A stretch of DNA of 43,782 bases, taken from positions 1 through 43,782 of the forward strand of contig DAIDGZ010000154.1 in NCBI GenBank assembly GCA_027452125.1. Direction: 5' to 3'. This DNA comes from Acidobacteriaceae bacterium. Lineage in GTDB: Bacteria; Acidobacteriota; Terriglobia; Terriglobales; Acidobacteriaceae. The translations under genes were made by a program, and so were the position numbers. Each line of letters opens with the position of its first letter. The stretch's first letter is position 1. Shown one piece after another: positions 31,389 through 40,170 of the stretch. The notes beneath the pieces were generated by a model. The model had not been told where the DNA came from and ran no database searches. It saw only the letters and a program-made list of their open reading frames with translations.

Positions 31389-33632
31389 ATGAAGAACCTT
31401 CTCCGAGCCGTTGCGGCTGTCGCGGTGCTGGCGCTGCCCTGGGGTGCCTCGGCGCTGGCACAGAACCAGCCTGCCCGCCTGGTGGACCCGTTTCTGGGCG
31501 CCGCCGGTGGAGGCAATGTCTTCCCCGGCCCCGTCGTGCCCTTTGGCATGATCAAGCCCGGACCCGACATGGCCCGGCCCAACGGCTTCAATCCCAATGC
31601 CGGCTGGGACACGACGGACGCGATCCTGGGCTTCAGCCAGACCCACGTAAGCGGCACCGGCGGCGGCGACAAGTACGGCAACGTGCTGGTTACTCCCACC
31701 AGCGGCGCACCCTCGCCACTTGATTCCAGTTCGGCACGGACAGATGAAAAAGCCTCGGCGGGCTACTACGCGGTGACCCTGGCCCGCTACCGGGTGCGAG
31801 CTGAGATCAGCGCGGCGCGGCGCTCGGCGATCTATGTCTTCCACTTCCCTGCCGGCAAGCCGGCCAACCTGCTGTTCAATGTGGGCCACTGCCTCGTCTC
31901 CGGCGTGGCGACGGGGGAAAACCAGTCCATCAGCGGCTCGCGCATCAAGGTGCTTTCACCCACGCAGATGGAAGGCTCCACCAGCGTCACCGGCGGCTGG
32001 AACAAGCAGCCGAACTCCTACACCGTCTACTTCTATGCTGTGACCGACAGTCCCGCACAGACCTGGGGCACGTGGACCGGCTCCGAACTGGATGAGGATG
32101 CGAAAGAGGCTGTGGGCCCGGCAAAGACCAGCAATGGCGCATGGTTGCAGTTTGCCGCCGCTGGTGCGCGGACGGTGCGCATGAAGATCGGCATCTCCTT
32201 CCTCAGCGTGGAGCAGGCCCGGCGCAACGTCGCTGCGGAGATTCCCGGCTTCGACCTTGAAAAGGTACATGCCGCTGCTGTGGCCGCATGGAACCAGGCT
32301 CTGAGCAAGGTCGACATTGCGGGCGAGACGCCGGAGCAGGCGCAGGCCTTTTACACCGCGCTATATCACGCCATGCTGATGCCCACCGACCGCACCGGCG
32401 AGAATCCGCTGTGGCAGTCGAGCGAGCCTTACTACGACGACTACTACGCCATCTGGGATATCTTCCGCAGCTCGGCGCCGTTGCTCACGCTCATCGCGCC
32501 GCAACGCGAAACGGACATTGTGCGCTCGCTGATCAACATCTATGAGCACGATGGCTGGCTGCCCGACGCGCGCAGCGGCAACTACAACGGGCGCACGCAA
32601 GGCGGCAGCAACGCCGAGTTCATGCTGACCGACGCCTACGTGAAGGGCCTGAAGGGCATCGACTGGAAACAGGCGCTGGCCGCCGAGATCCACGACGCCG
32701 AAGTGCCGCCCAGCGATCACTTCAAGGAAGGTCGTGGCGGGCTGGAAGACTGGCACAAGCTGGGCTACGCCTCTCTGGAGGGCACTGACCGGCCCGGCTC
32801 CGTTTCCATGGAGTATGCCGCGGACGACTTCGAGATCGCCCTCCTGGCCAAAGGACTGGGCGACACCGCCGCCTATCGCACATATCTGGCGCGCTCCGGC
32901 AACTGGCAGAACCTGTGGGATGCAGACCTGAGCGATGGAGGCTTCACTGGCTTCATCCGGCCCCGGCATCGCGACGGAAGCTGGCTGACGCCGTTCACCG
33001 CGATGGACAGTTGCAGTTGGAATGGCAAGACGTTCTATGAGGGCAACTCCTGGACCTACTCCTTCTTTGTGCCGCAAAATGGAGCCGGGCTGATCGCAAA
33101 GATGGGCGGCCCTGCGACCTTCGTAAAGCGTCTGGATGCCTTTTTCGACGTGCCCCGGCGTTATGACGTGGGGGATGAGCCCGGCTTCCTGACGCCCTAT
33201 CTCTACATCTGGGCAGGCCGCCCGGACAAGACCGACGCGCGGGTGCGGCAGATCATCGCCGCGCATTTTGGCACCGGCCTGAAGGGGCTCCCTGGCAACG
33301 ACGACTCGGGGGCGATGTCGTCGTGGTACGCCTTCGGCCAGATGGGCATCTTTCCCAACGCCGGGCAGCCGGTCTACCTGATCGGCAGCCCGGCCTTTCC
33401 GCGCACCACGCTGCATCTGGCCGGCGGCAAAAACTTCACCATCGAGGCACGCAATCTGTCTGCCGCGAATATCTATGTGGTGGCCGCCACGCTGAACGGC
33501 AAGCCTCTGGACCGCGCCTGGCTGCGTCACAGCGAGATCACGGCCGGCGGGACGCTGGTGCTCACCATGGACAGCCGGCCCGCACACTGGGGTGAGCGCA
33601 ACCCGCCGCCCTCGACAGCGGCGCTGCCCTGA
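31389..33632 (+). CDS. Secreted GH92 alpha-mannosidase
   Basis: A 747-residue glycoside hydrolase family 92 protein; the family consists of calcium-dependent, inverting exo-alpha-mannosidases, often alpha-1,2. A signal peptide (LLRAVAAVAVLALPWGASALA) precedes the N-terminal beta domain starting DPFLGAAGGGNVFPGPVVPFGM. The catalytic barrel carries GFSQTHVSGTGGGDKYGN, DDYYAIWDIFRSSAPLLTLIAP, SGNYNGRTQGGSNAEFMLTDAYVKG, YEGNSWTYSFFVPQ and GNDDSGAMSSWYAFGQMGIFP, the hallmark motifs. The start at 31389 follows GAGG at 6 nt and places the signal peptide at the N terminus; ATG 31302, also with a GAGG, would add 29 residues. A CRP/FNR-type site lies upstream. A perfect stem terminator follows. Confidence 0.94.
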   Translation: MKNLLRAVAAVAVLALPWGASALAQNQPARLVDPFLGAAGGGNVFPGPVVPFGMIKPGPDMARPNGFNPNAGWDTTDAILGFSQTHVSGTGGGDKYGNVLVTPTSGAPSPLDSSSARTDEKASAGYYAVTLARYRVRAEISAARRSAIYVFHFPAGKPANLLFNVGHCLVSGVATGENQSISGSRIKVLSPTQMEGSTSVTGGWNKQPNSYTVYFYAVTDSPAQTWGTWTGSELDEDAKEAVGPAKTSNGAWLQFAAAGARTVRMKIGISFLSVEQARRNVAAEIPGFDLEKVHAAAVAAWNQALSKVDIAGETPEQAQAFYTALYHAMLMPTDRTGENPLWQSSEPYYDDYYAIWDIFRSSAPLLTLIAPQRETDIVRSLINIYEHDGWLPDARSGNYNGRTQGGSNAEFMLTDAYVKGLKGIDWKQALAAEIHDAEVPPSDHFKEGRGGLEDWHKLGYASLEGTDRPGSVSMEYAADDFEIALLAKGLGDTAAYRTYLARSGNWQNLWDADLSDGGFTGFIRPRHRDGSWLTPFTAMDSCSWNGKTFYEGNSWTYSFFVPQNGAGLIAKMGGPATFVKRLDAFFDVPRRYDVGDEPGFLTPYLYIWAGRPDKTDARVRQIIAAHFGTGLKGLPGNDDSGAMSSWYAFGQMGIFPNAGQPVYLIGSPAFPRTTLHLAGGKNFTIEARNLSAANIYVVAATLNGKPLDRAWLRHSEITAGGTLVLTMDSRPAHWGERNPPPSTAALP

Positions 33633-33658
33633 CGAGCGGCACAGAATCTCTGGCAAAA

Positions 33659-33697
33659 GCGAATGGCCACCCAGATTCGATCCGGGTGGCCATTCGC
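33659..33697. terminator. Terminator between convergent GH92 and Bax-inhibitor-1 genes
   Basis: A perfect 14-bp stem (33659-33672 with 33684-33697) with an 11-nt loop. On the minus strand it is followed by TTTTGCC, so it best serves the minus-strand gene; preceding AAAA gives an A-tract for the other direction. Confidence 0.8.
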
Positions 33698-33714
33698 CTA
33701 TCAGGGGGTATCCG

Positions 33715-34491
33715 TTAACGGCGATCGTTGAGCTTGGCCAGCAGGCGCAGCATCTCCAGGTAGAGCCACACCAGCGTGACCATAATGCCGAACGCGGCGT
33801 ACCACTCCATATACTTGGGCGCGCCAAAGGATACGCCCTGCTCCACGAAATCGAAGTCCAGCACCAGGTTCAGCGCGGCCACCGCAACGATAAACAGGCT
33901 GATGCCGATGCCGATGATGCCGCTTCCATTCAGCGTGTTGAAGTGGACGCCGAAGAAGCCCAGGATCATCTCGGCAAAATAGAAGACCATGATGCCACCG
34001 GTGGCCGCCACCACGCCCAGGCGGAACTTCTGCGTGACCCGGATCATGCCCGAGCTGTAAGCCAGCAGAAGAACCAGCAGCGTGCCAAAGGTCAGGCCCA
34101 CGGCCTGGATGGCGATGCCGGGGTAACGCGCGTCAAACACCGCCGACAAACCGCCCAGCACCAACCCCTCCAGCAGCGCGTAGATCGGCGCGGAGATCGG
34201 CGACCACTCTTTCTTGAAGACCGTGACCAGCGCGCAGATGAGACCGCCGAAGGTGCCCAGCATCAGCAGGCCGGAAACGGCTGCCAGATCATGCGCAGTC
34301 AGGAACAGGTGCCAGGTCCACGAGGCGGTAAGCAGGGCGCACAGCAGCAGAACGCCGGTCTTGTTTACGGTGCCGCTCAGCGTCATGCGCGCGGCCGCGT
34401 CAATCATGCTCCCGTAGCCGTAGCCGCTGCCGGCAACGCCACGGAAGGTGTTCTCGCCGAGAGCGGGATTCGATGTCTTCATCAGTGCCAT
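33715..34491 (-). CDS. Bax inhibitor-1/YccA family membrane protein
   Basis: A 258-residue protein with seven hydrophobic segments, the pattern of the BI-1/YccA (UPF0005) family. N-terminal signature SNPALGENTFRG followed by a cytoplasmic segment is typical of the acidobacterial and actinobacterial long form (MKTSNPALGENTFR). Later segments include ISAPIYALLEGLVLGGLSAVFD, a conserved GLxLG-type turn, and FDFVEQGVSFGAPKYMEWYAAFG with the conserved Asp pair near the C terminus. Bacterial homologues leak calcium in a pH-sensitive way; the physiological role here is unknown. GGAGAAG lies upstream of the ATG at 34491. Confidence 0.9.
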   Translation of the reverse strand: MALMKTSNPALGENTFRGVAGSGYGYGSMIDAAARMTLSGTVNKTGVLLLCALLTASWTWHLFLTAHDLAAVSGLLMLGTFGGLICALVTVFKKEWSPISAPIYALLEGLVLGGLSAVFDARYPGIAIQAVGLTFGTLLVLLLAYSSGMIRVTQKFRLGVVAATGGIMVFYFAEMILGFFGVHFNTLNGSGIIGIGISLFIVAVAALNLVLDFDFVEQGVSFGAPKYMEWYAAFGIMVTLVWLYLEMLRLLAKLNDRR

Positions 34492-34614
34492 GGATGTTCT
34501 TCTCCGTACTGCACAGCGGAGTTGGGGATGCTCCGGGTGTGAACCGGAAACCGACCGCTGTCATTATTTTAGACCCCGCTCACATGAATTTGGTTGCGCT
34601 CCCCTGCGCGCGGC

Positions 34615-35394
34615 TCAGCGCACCTCGCCCGCCGCGTTGGCAAACAGCACCTTCGAGAAGACCGCGGTGTCTACCGTGGCCGGCTGATGCGAGCAGAAGC
34701 CAATGCCCACGTAAAACGGCGCGTCGAGGTGCAGCGTCACCGGCGGGCCCAGCGGATGCATCGGTTCTCCGGTCAGGCTGGCATAGATGGTGATCGTATC
34801 GCCGCGCTTCTCAATGCCGATGCGCTGGGCATGCACATTGGCCAGCGCGCCGCCAAAGCGATACTGCATGTCCTTGAGAAAGGCGCCCTTGTCGGCGCGC
34901 CACGCCAGGTGGATCATCCCTGTGCCATGCTCGCCGAGCATGGCCTCCCTGGCGTCGTCGTCCAGGCTTTGCCGAATCACCAGCACCACCTTGCGGTCGC
35001 CGTAGCCCTCCGTATTGGGGAAGCTTGCATCCGCCGCCAGCGATACGTCGCCCTCCACCTTCTTCCACAGAAAGCGGAACTCATCGCGCCCGTACCAGAT
35101 GTTGTATCCGGCGGAATGAAGGGTGTAGACGCCCTGAATCGGGTCATAGCTGGCGCTGCCCGGAGCCAGCGCCGCGCCTATGTCCGATTGCCCGTCGAAG
35201 ATGCCGATCGGCGTGAAGAAGTTGCGGCTGGGTCGATGGAACCCCGCAGGCGGCGGCACCTGCTTGTGCGTGGGCGAGCCGGGCAACGCCCAGTCCGGCA
35301 CCGCGGGCGTCTGCGCGCAGACAGTGAAGGCCGCCATGAGCAGCAACAGGATCAGGATTCCGTGGAAGCGCGAGCCGAGGCATACATTTTTCAT
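34615..35394 (-). CDS. Secreted concanavalin-like (beta-sandwich) protein
   Basis: A 259-residue protein with a signal peptide (ILILLLLMAAFTVCAQ). The body resembles the DUF1349/concanavalin-like domain that is often attached to TolB-type PD40 proteins in Acidobacteriota: GIFDGQSDIGAALAPGSASYDPIQGVYTLH, NIWYGRDEFRFLWKKVEGDVSLAADASF and RKVVLVIRQSLDDDAREAMLGE, ending with FYVGIGFCSHQPATVDTAVFSKV. Such domains probably bind carbohydrate; no catalytic residues are obvious. Start at 35394 places the signal peptide at the N terminus; the longer frame begins with an unlikely acidic segment. It is divergent from the SRPBCC gene with only 62 bp between them. Confidence 0.65.
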   Translation of the reverse strand: MKNVCLGSRFHGILILLLLMAAFTVCAQTPAVPDWALPGSPTHKQVPPPAGFHRPSRNFFTPIGIFDGQSDIGAALAPGSASYDPIQGVYTLHSAGYNIWYGRDEFRFLWKKVEGDVSLAADASFPNTEGYGDRKVVLVIRQSLDDDAREAMLGEHGTGMIHLAWRADKGAFLKDMQYRFGGALANVHAQRIGIEKRGDTITIYASLTGEPMHPLGPPVTLHLDAPFYVGIGFCSHQPATVDTAVFSKVLFANAAGEVR

Positions 35395-35456
35395 ACGACC
35401 GAACTCTACCAGAGGCGGGTCTGCCACGGCAGGTCCGTGGCGGTTAGGCTTGAATC

Positions 35457-35957
35457 ATGGCCTGGCAATTCACGCTGCGCGATGAGATTGTGGTGCACGC
35501 TCCCGCCGAGCGCTGCTTTCAGCTCTCCACCTGCGTTGACATTGTGGCGCTGGAGTTGAAGATGCGTCCCGTGCAGGGGCGTACCTCGGGCTGCGTGCAG
35601 GATGCCGACACGATCCTGTGGCGCGGCTGGCAACTCGGCCTCCCGCAGTACCATAAGAGCCTGATTGAGGCCCACGATGCTCCCCGTTTCTTCCGGGATC
35701 GCATGATCGCCGGACGTTTTGCTGCGTTTGAGCATGACCATGCTTTCGTCCCGCAGCCGGATGGCTCGATGCTGCTCCGCGACGAGGTGCGCTTTTCCAT
35801 GCCCTGGGGCTGGGCGGGACGGCTCATCGGCAGGTGGATCATGTTGCCGCATATCCGGGGCCTGATGCAGAGGCGCTTTGCGCGGCTCAAGCGGCTGGCC
35901 GAAGGCAATGCATGGCGCCGCTTCCTGCCAGCGGATGAAGCGCCCTTCTCAGGCTGA
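35457..35957 (+). CDS. SRPBCC (START-like) family protein
   Basis: A 166-residue protein with the helix-grip pattern of SRPBCC proteins: FTLRDEIVVHAPAERCFQLST at the N terminus, a long central beta region (FFRDRMIAGRFAAFEHDHAFVPQ, GSMLLRDEVRFSMPWGWAG), and the C-terminal long helix LMQRRFARLKRLAEG. Such proteins bind hydrophobic ligands or act as cyclases. No ligand can be predicted. There is no Shine-Dalgarno, but TAGGCT ends 6 nt before the ATG, so a leaderless transcript is possible. The C-terminal tail (FLPADEAPFSG) is extra. Confidence 0.8.
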   Translation: MAWQFTLRDEIVVHAPAERCFQLSTCVDIVALELKMRPVQGRTSGCVQDADTILWRGWQLGLPQYHKSLIEAHDAPRFFRDRMIAGRFAAFEHDHAFVPQPDGSMLLRDEVRFSMPWGWAGRLIGRWIMLPHIRGLMQRRFARLKRLAEGNAWRRFLPADEAPFSG

Positions 35958-36060
35958 TACAGCAGACCGATTCTGCACAAATTCCAATAGACAACAGCAC
36001 ATCAACCATGCCCTGGAGCGCTGTACAAGGCGTCGCCCACTGCGGTACCCTTGCGGCGTT

Positions 36061-38619
36061 ATGAAAAACCTGTTGAATCGCCATCTTTTCTCATCGGTTG
36101 CCTTCGCCTTCACTCTCCTGTCGCTGGCCCTGCCCGCGGTGAAAGCCGTTGCGCAGGCGCCTGTGCCGGACTCACCCGCCATTGAAGCCAACGCGCACGC
36201 CATGCTCGCCAAGCTCACGCTGGAGCAGAAGATCGAGCTGCTAGGCGGTGTGGACAGCATGTATACCCGCGCCGTGCCCTCGATTGATCTACCCCGCTTC
36301 AAGATGTCGGACGCATCGGTGGGCGTGCGCACCTGGGGCCCGACCACGGCCTATGCCGGCGGCGTAGCCCTGGCAGCCACCTGGGACCCCGCCTTTTCCC
36401 GTGAGTTGGGCGAGAGCCTGGGCAAGGACGCCCGCGCGCGCAGCGTCAACTTCCTGCTCGGCCCGGGCGTCAACATCGCCCGCTCCGCCGTTGCCGGGCG
36501 CGATTTTGAATACCTCTCCGAAGATCCCTACCTGAACTCCGTGATGGTGGTCCCGTTCATTGAGGGAGTGCAATCCGAGGGCGTCATCGCCACCGTGAAG
36601 CATTACGCGCTGAACAACCAGGAGTTCAACCGCCACAATGCCAGTTCCGACGTGGACGAGCGCACCATGCGCGAGATCTATCTGCCCGCCTTCAAGGCCG
36701 CCGTCACCAAGGCGCACGTGGATGCGGTGATGAACTCCTACAACCTGATCAACGGCGTGCACGCCACGCAGAATGAGTTCCTCAACCTGAAGCTGCTGAA
36801 GGGCGAATGGGGCTTCAAGGGCGTGCTCATGTCAGACTGGAATGCCACCTACGACGGGGTGGAGGCGGTGAACAACGGCCTGGATCTGGAGATGCCCAGT
36901 TCCAAGTTCATGAATGAGAAAAACCTGCTGCCCGCTGTGAAAGATGGCCGGGTCAAGGAATCCACCATCGACGACCACGTGTTGCGGCTGCTGCGCACCG
37001 AACTGCGCTACGGCTTCACCGAGCGTCCGCAGTTTGATCCCAATGTCTCCACGTACTCCGTGGCCGACCGCGCCGTGGCGCTGAGGGGCGCGCTGGAAAG
37101 CATCACGCTCCTCAAGAACGAGGGCAACATCCTCCCGCTCGACAAGGCAAAGGTGAAGACCATCGCCATCATTGGACCCGACGCATGGCCTGCGGTACCG
37201 GGCGGCGGCGGCTCCTCGCATGCCGAGGCCTTTGATCCGGTCAGCATGGTCACCGGCATCGCCAATTTCGTTGGACCGGATGTGCACGTGCTCTACAGCC
37301 GCGGCCTGCCGGACATGGTCGATGTCTTCCGTCATACGCAGTGGGAGAACGGAATCCAGGTGGAAACCTTCCCCAGCCACGACTTCACCGGCACGCCTGA
37401 AAGCGGCAAACGCGCCAACGTGGCCGACTGGAAGCCTGCCCAATGGCAGCCCGCAGATAAGTCCGCGCGCAGCATCCGCTACTCCACCGAGTTCAAGGCC
37501 GATAAAGCCGGCGAGTATCTGCTGCTGGCTGCGGCCTCGGGCGAGGATTCTTTCAAGGTCATGATTGACGGCAAGCAGACGCTCGATCAGATGCACGCCG
37601 AAGGTCAGGTTCCCAAGTACACCACGCTCACGCTGACCGCCGGCCAGACGATCAAGGTGGTTGCCGACTACGTGCCCCACGCCGCTGGCGTCCGCTTCGG
37701 CATGGGTCTCGCCTATGAGCCGGACCTGGTGGCTGCCGATGCCAGGAAGTTCGCCTCGCTCGCCGACGTCGTCGTGGTCGCGGCGGGCTTTGACTCCGCC
37801 AGCGAGGGCGAGGGGCATGACCGCACCTTTACCCTGCCCTGGGGCCAGGATGCGCTGATCGAGGCCATGGCCGCGGCCAATCCGCACACGGTGGTGACTC
37901 TCACCGGCGGCGGCGGCATGGACGTGGAGCGCTGGCTGAATAAGGTGCCCGCGCTGCTGCACGTGTACTATCCCGGCCAGGAGGGGGGCACGGCAATCGC
38001 CCAGGTGCTCTTCGGCGAGCATGATCCCGAAGGCAAGCTGCCCGTCACCTTCGACCGTACCTGGCAGGACAGCGCTTCTGCTCCGTACTACTATCCCGTG
38101 CCGGGCGCCGACACTACGCTGCACACCATCGGCGTCGACGGCAAGCCGCTCGACTATACCATCCAGCACATCCGCTACGGCGACCGGCTGATGGTCGGCT
38201 ACCGCTACTGGACCACCATCGGCAAGCAGCCGCTCTTCCCGTTTGGCTATGGCCTCAGCTACACAACCTTCAAGTTCGCCAACCTGCAGGCGCCGGCAAC
38301 GGCGGCCTCCGGCTCCACGGTGCCGGTCAGCTTTGACGTAACCAACACCGGCAGCGTGAAGGGAGCGGAAGTGGCGCAGCTCTACGTCTCCGATCCATCC
38401 GCGAAGGTGGTTCGTCCGGAGCGCGAGTTGAAGGGCTTTGAGAAGGTCCGCCTGGCTCCCGGCGAGACCAAGCATGTGACGCTCAACCTCGATGCCAGCG
38501 CCTTCAGCTTCTGGGATGAGGCCGCGCACAAGTGGTCCATCGATCCCGGCAAGTTCGTGCTGCGTGTAGGCGACTCCAGTGAAAACACGCCGTTGCAGGC
38601 GGACATCACGCTGCAGTAG
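36061..38619 (+). CDS. Secreted GH3 beta-glucosidase/xylosidase with PA14 domain
   Basis: An 852-residue glycoside hydrolase family 3 protein. A signal peptide (FAFTLLSLALPAVKAVAQ) is followed by the TIM-barrel domain with LTLEQKIELLGG, FKMSDASVGVR, IATVKHYALNNQE (KH substrate residues) and the catalytic nucleophile in VLMSDWNATYDG (about residue 258). The second domain contains a PA14 insertion (about 436-548; PESGKRANVADW, GEYLLLAAASGEDSFKVMIDG) and the acid/base Glu region SEGEGHDRTFTLPWGQ (about 580). A fibronectin-III-like domain ends the chain. PA14-GH3 enzymes act on beta-glucosides or xylosides. ATG at 36061 is used; no Shine-Dalgarno is seen, and TACCCT ends 9 nt before it. A terminator follows. 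Confidence 0.93.
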   Translation: MKNLLNRHLFSSVAFAFTLLSLALPAVKAVAQAPVPDSPAIEANAHAMLAKLTLEQKIELLGGVDSMYTRAVPSIDLPRFKMSDASVGVRTWGPTTAYAGGVALAATWDPAFSRELGESLGKDARARSVNFLLGPGVNIARSAVAGRDFEYLSEDPYLNSVMVVPFIEGVQSEGVIATVKHYALNNQEFNRHNASSDVDERTMREIYLPAFKAAVTKAHVDAVMNSYNLINGVHATQNEFLNLKLLKGEWGFKGVLMSDWNATYDGVEAVNNGLDLEMPSSKFMNEKNLLPAVKDGRVKESTIDDHVLRLLRTELRYGFTERPQFDPNVSTYSVADRAVALRGALESITLLKNEGNILPLDKAKVKTIAIIGPDAWPAVPGGGGSSHAEAFDPVSMVTGIANFVGPDVHVLYSRGLPDMVDVFRHTQWENGIQVETFPSHDFTGTPESGKRANVADWKPAQWQPADKSARSIRYSTEFKADKAGEYLLLAAASGEDSFKVMIDGKQTLDQMHAEGQVPKYTTLTLTAGQTIKVVADYVPHAAGVRFGMGLAYEPDLVAADARKFASLADVVVVAAGFDSASEGEGHDRTFTLPWGQDALIEAMAAANPHTVVTLTGGGGMDVERWLNKVPALLHVYYPGQEGGTAIAQVLFGEHDPEGKLPVTFDRTWQDSASAPYYYPVPGADTTLHTIGVDGKPLDYTIQHIRYGDRLMVGYRYWTTIGKQPLFPFGYGLSYTTFKFANLQAPATAASGSTVPVSFDVTNTGSVKGAEVAQLYVSDPSAKVVRPERELKGFEKVRLAPGETKHVTLNLDASAFSFWDEAAHKWSIDPGKFVLRVGDSSENTPLQADITLQ

Positions 38620-38635
38620 TCAACTCCTCACCACC

Positions 38636-38672
38636 GGCAAGGGCTCCGCACACTGCGGGGCCTTTGCCTTTT
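38636..38672 (+). terminator. Rho-independent terminator of the GH3 gene
   Basis: A 15-bp stem with two G-U pairs (38636-38650 with 38654-38668), CAC loop, and a TTTT tract (38669-38672), 17 nt after the GH3 stop. Confidence 0.9.
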
Positions 38673-38693
38673 CAGAGCCAGCCCCGCGCACCG

Positions 38694-38699
38694 TATCAT
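38694..38699 (+). promoter_or_regulatory. -10-like hexamer of the PP-loop gene, leaderless start suspected
   Basis: TATCAT ends 7 nt before the ATG at 38707, directly after the GH3 terminator, and no Shine-Dalgarno is present. A TTTCAG at about the -35 position lies at the terminator T-tract. Confidence 0.45.
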
Positions 38700-38706
38700 C
38701 GAGTAC

Positions 38707-39369
38707 ATGAAACGGGTTCTTCTCTCCTGGAGCAGCGGCAAAGATAGCGCCTGGGCTCTGCATCTGCTGCGCCGCGATCCAGAGGTGCAGGTCTGTGGAC
38801 TGGTCACCACGCTCAACAGCGAGTTCGATCGCGTGGCCATGCATGGCGTCCGCCGCAACGTGCTGGAAGCGCAAGCGCGCGCTGCCGGGCTGCCTCTGTG
38901 GATCGTGCCCCTGCCCTGGCCCTGCTCCAACGAAATCTATGAGCAGCGCATGGCCGAACTCTGCGAGCGCGCCGTAGCGCACGGCATCGACGCAGTGGCC
39001 TTTGGCGATCTGTTTCTGGAGGAGATCCGCGCCTATCGCGAAAAGCAACTGGCGCCCACCGGGCTGGAGCCGCTGTTTCCCGTCTGGGACATACCCACGG
39101 ACACGCTGGCCCAGCAGATGATCGCCGCCGGCCTGCGCGCCCGTCTGGCCTGTGTGGATAGCAAACAACTACCTGCGAGTTTTGCCGGGCGCGAGTTCGA
39201 CGCAGCCCTGCTGCACGATCTGCCAGCGAGTGTCGACCCCTGCGGCGAACGCGGCGAGTTCCACACCTGCGTCTACGCCGGGCCTATGTTTACGGAGCCG
39301 GTAGCGCTGGAGACTGGTGTCGTGGTGGAGCGCGATGGTTTTGTGTTTACTGACCTGCTGACCAGCTAG
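38707..39369 (+). CDS. PP-loop ATPase, diphthine-ammonia ligase-like (DUF71/ATP_bind_4)
   Basis: A 220-residue N-type ATP pyrophosphatase. The PP-loop SWSSGKDSAWALHLL (residues 7-21) binds ATP by adenylation of a carbonyl. Further marks are the conserved FGDLFLEEIRAYREKQL and the C-terminal DPCGERGEFHTCVYAGP with the GEFHT motif of this family, related to archaeal/eukaryotic Dph6. Bacteria lack diphthamide, so bacterial members must act on other substrates, perhaps in thiolation or amidation. It begins right after the GH3 terminator with its own putative leaderless promoter and is convergent with the SDR gene. Confidence 0.87.
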   Translation: MKRVLLSWSSGKDSAWALHLLRRDPEVQVCGLVTTLNSEFDRVAMHGVRRNVLEAQARAAGLPLWIVPLPWPCSNEIYEQRMAELCERAVAHGIDAVAFGDLFLEEIRAYREKQLAPTGLEPLFPVWDIPTDTLAQQMIAAGLRARLACVDSKQLPASFAGREFDAALLHDLPASVDPCGERGEFHTCVYAGPMFTEPVALETGVVVERDGFVFTDLLTS

Positions 39370-39399
39370 AGACCGTCATTCGGGCAGGGTGACCAGGCG

Positions 39400-40140
39400 C
39401 TAATACGTCGCCCGGCCACCGCTCACGTCATAGCACTGCCCGGTCACAAACGAGCAGTCGCGGCTGGCCAGGAAGTGCACCACCGCCGCCACCTCTTCCG
39501 GCTGCCCGGTGCGCTTCATCGGGATACGCTGCACCATGTAATCGACCTGCGCGGGCGTCAGTTGGTCCAGAATCTTGGTGCGGATCACCGCCGGCGATAC
39601 GGCATTCACGCAGATGCCTTCCGTTGCCACCTCTTTGGCCACGGACTTGGTCAACCCAATGATGGCCGCCTTCGACGCGGAGTAGGCCACCATGTTCGGG
39701 TTGCCTTCCTTGCCCGCGATGGACGCAATGTTCACGATGCGCCCGTACCCTTTTGCGCGCATGTGCGGCAACGCGGCGCGGCACATGTAAAACGGCCCAT
39801 GAATATTGATGGCCATCACGCGATGCCAGTCCTCGTCGGATTGCTCCCAGATGGGCGCGGCGCGGCCGGCGATGCCCGCATTGTTGACCAGAATCTCCAG
39901 CGAACCGGCCGTGGCCAGAGCCTGTTCCACCGCAGTCTGTGCCTGCTCCGCGCGGGTCACATCCAGCATCACCGCGAATGCGCCTCCACCAATTGACGCG
40001 GCAGTGGCCTGCGCCGCGGCAAAATCGAGATCGGCTACCGCAACCCGCGCGCCAGCGCTCGCCAGCCTGCGCGCAATCACCTCGCCGATCCCTGTCGCCG
40101 CGCCGGTCACCAACGCTGTTTGTCCTGTCAGCTCAAACAT
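39400..40140 (-). CDS. Short-chain dehydrogenase/reductase
   Basis: A 246-residue classical SDR. The cofactor motif is TGAATGIGE (TGxxxGIG) near residue 12, with Asp at the end of strand 2 (VAVADLDFAA), which favours NAD. NNAG, and the catalytic Ser-Tyr-Lys (NIASIAGKEGNPNMVAYSASKA) are present, followed by VNAVSPAVIRTKI and the SGGRATY C terminus. Relatives include FabG-like reductases and sugar or polyol dehydrogenases such as 2-keto-3-deoxy-L-fuconate dehydrogenase. The proximity to xylulokinase hints at sugar use (inference). AAAGGAA at 7 nt fixes the start at 40140. The NTF2-like gene ends 30 nt upstream. Confidence 0.9.
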   Translation of the reverse strand: MFELTGQTALVTGAATGIGEVIARRLASAGARVAVADLDFAAAQATAASIGGGAFAVMLDVTRAEQAQTAVEQALATAGSLEILVNNAGIAGRAAPIWEQSDEDWHRVMAINIHGPFYMCRAALPHMRAKGYGRIVNIASIAGKEGNPNMVAYSASKAAIIGLTKSVAKEVATEGICVNAVSPAVIRTKILDQLTPAQVDYMVQRIPMKRTGQPEEVAAVVHFLASRDCSFVTGQCYDVSGGRATY

Positions 40141-40170
40141 GTAGATTCCTTTGTCTCCCACCGTGTCTGT

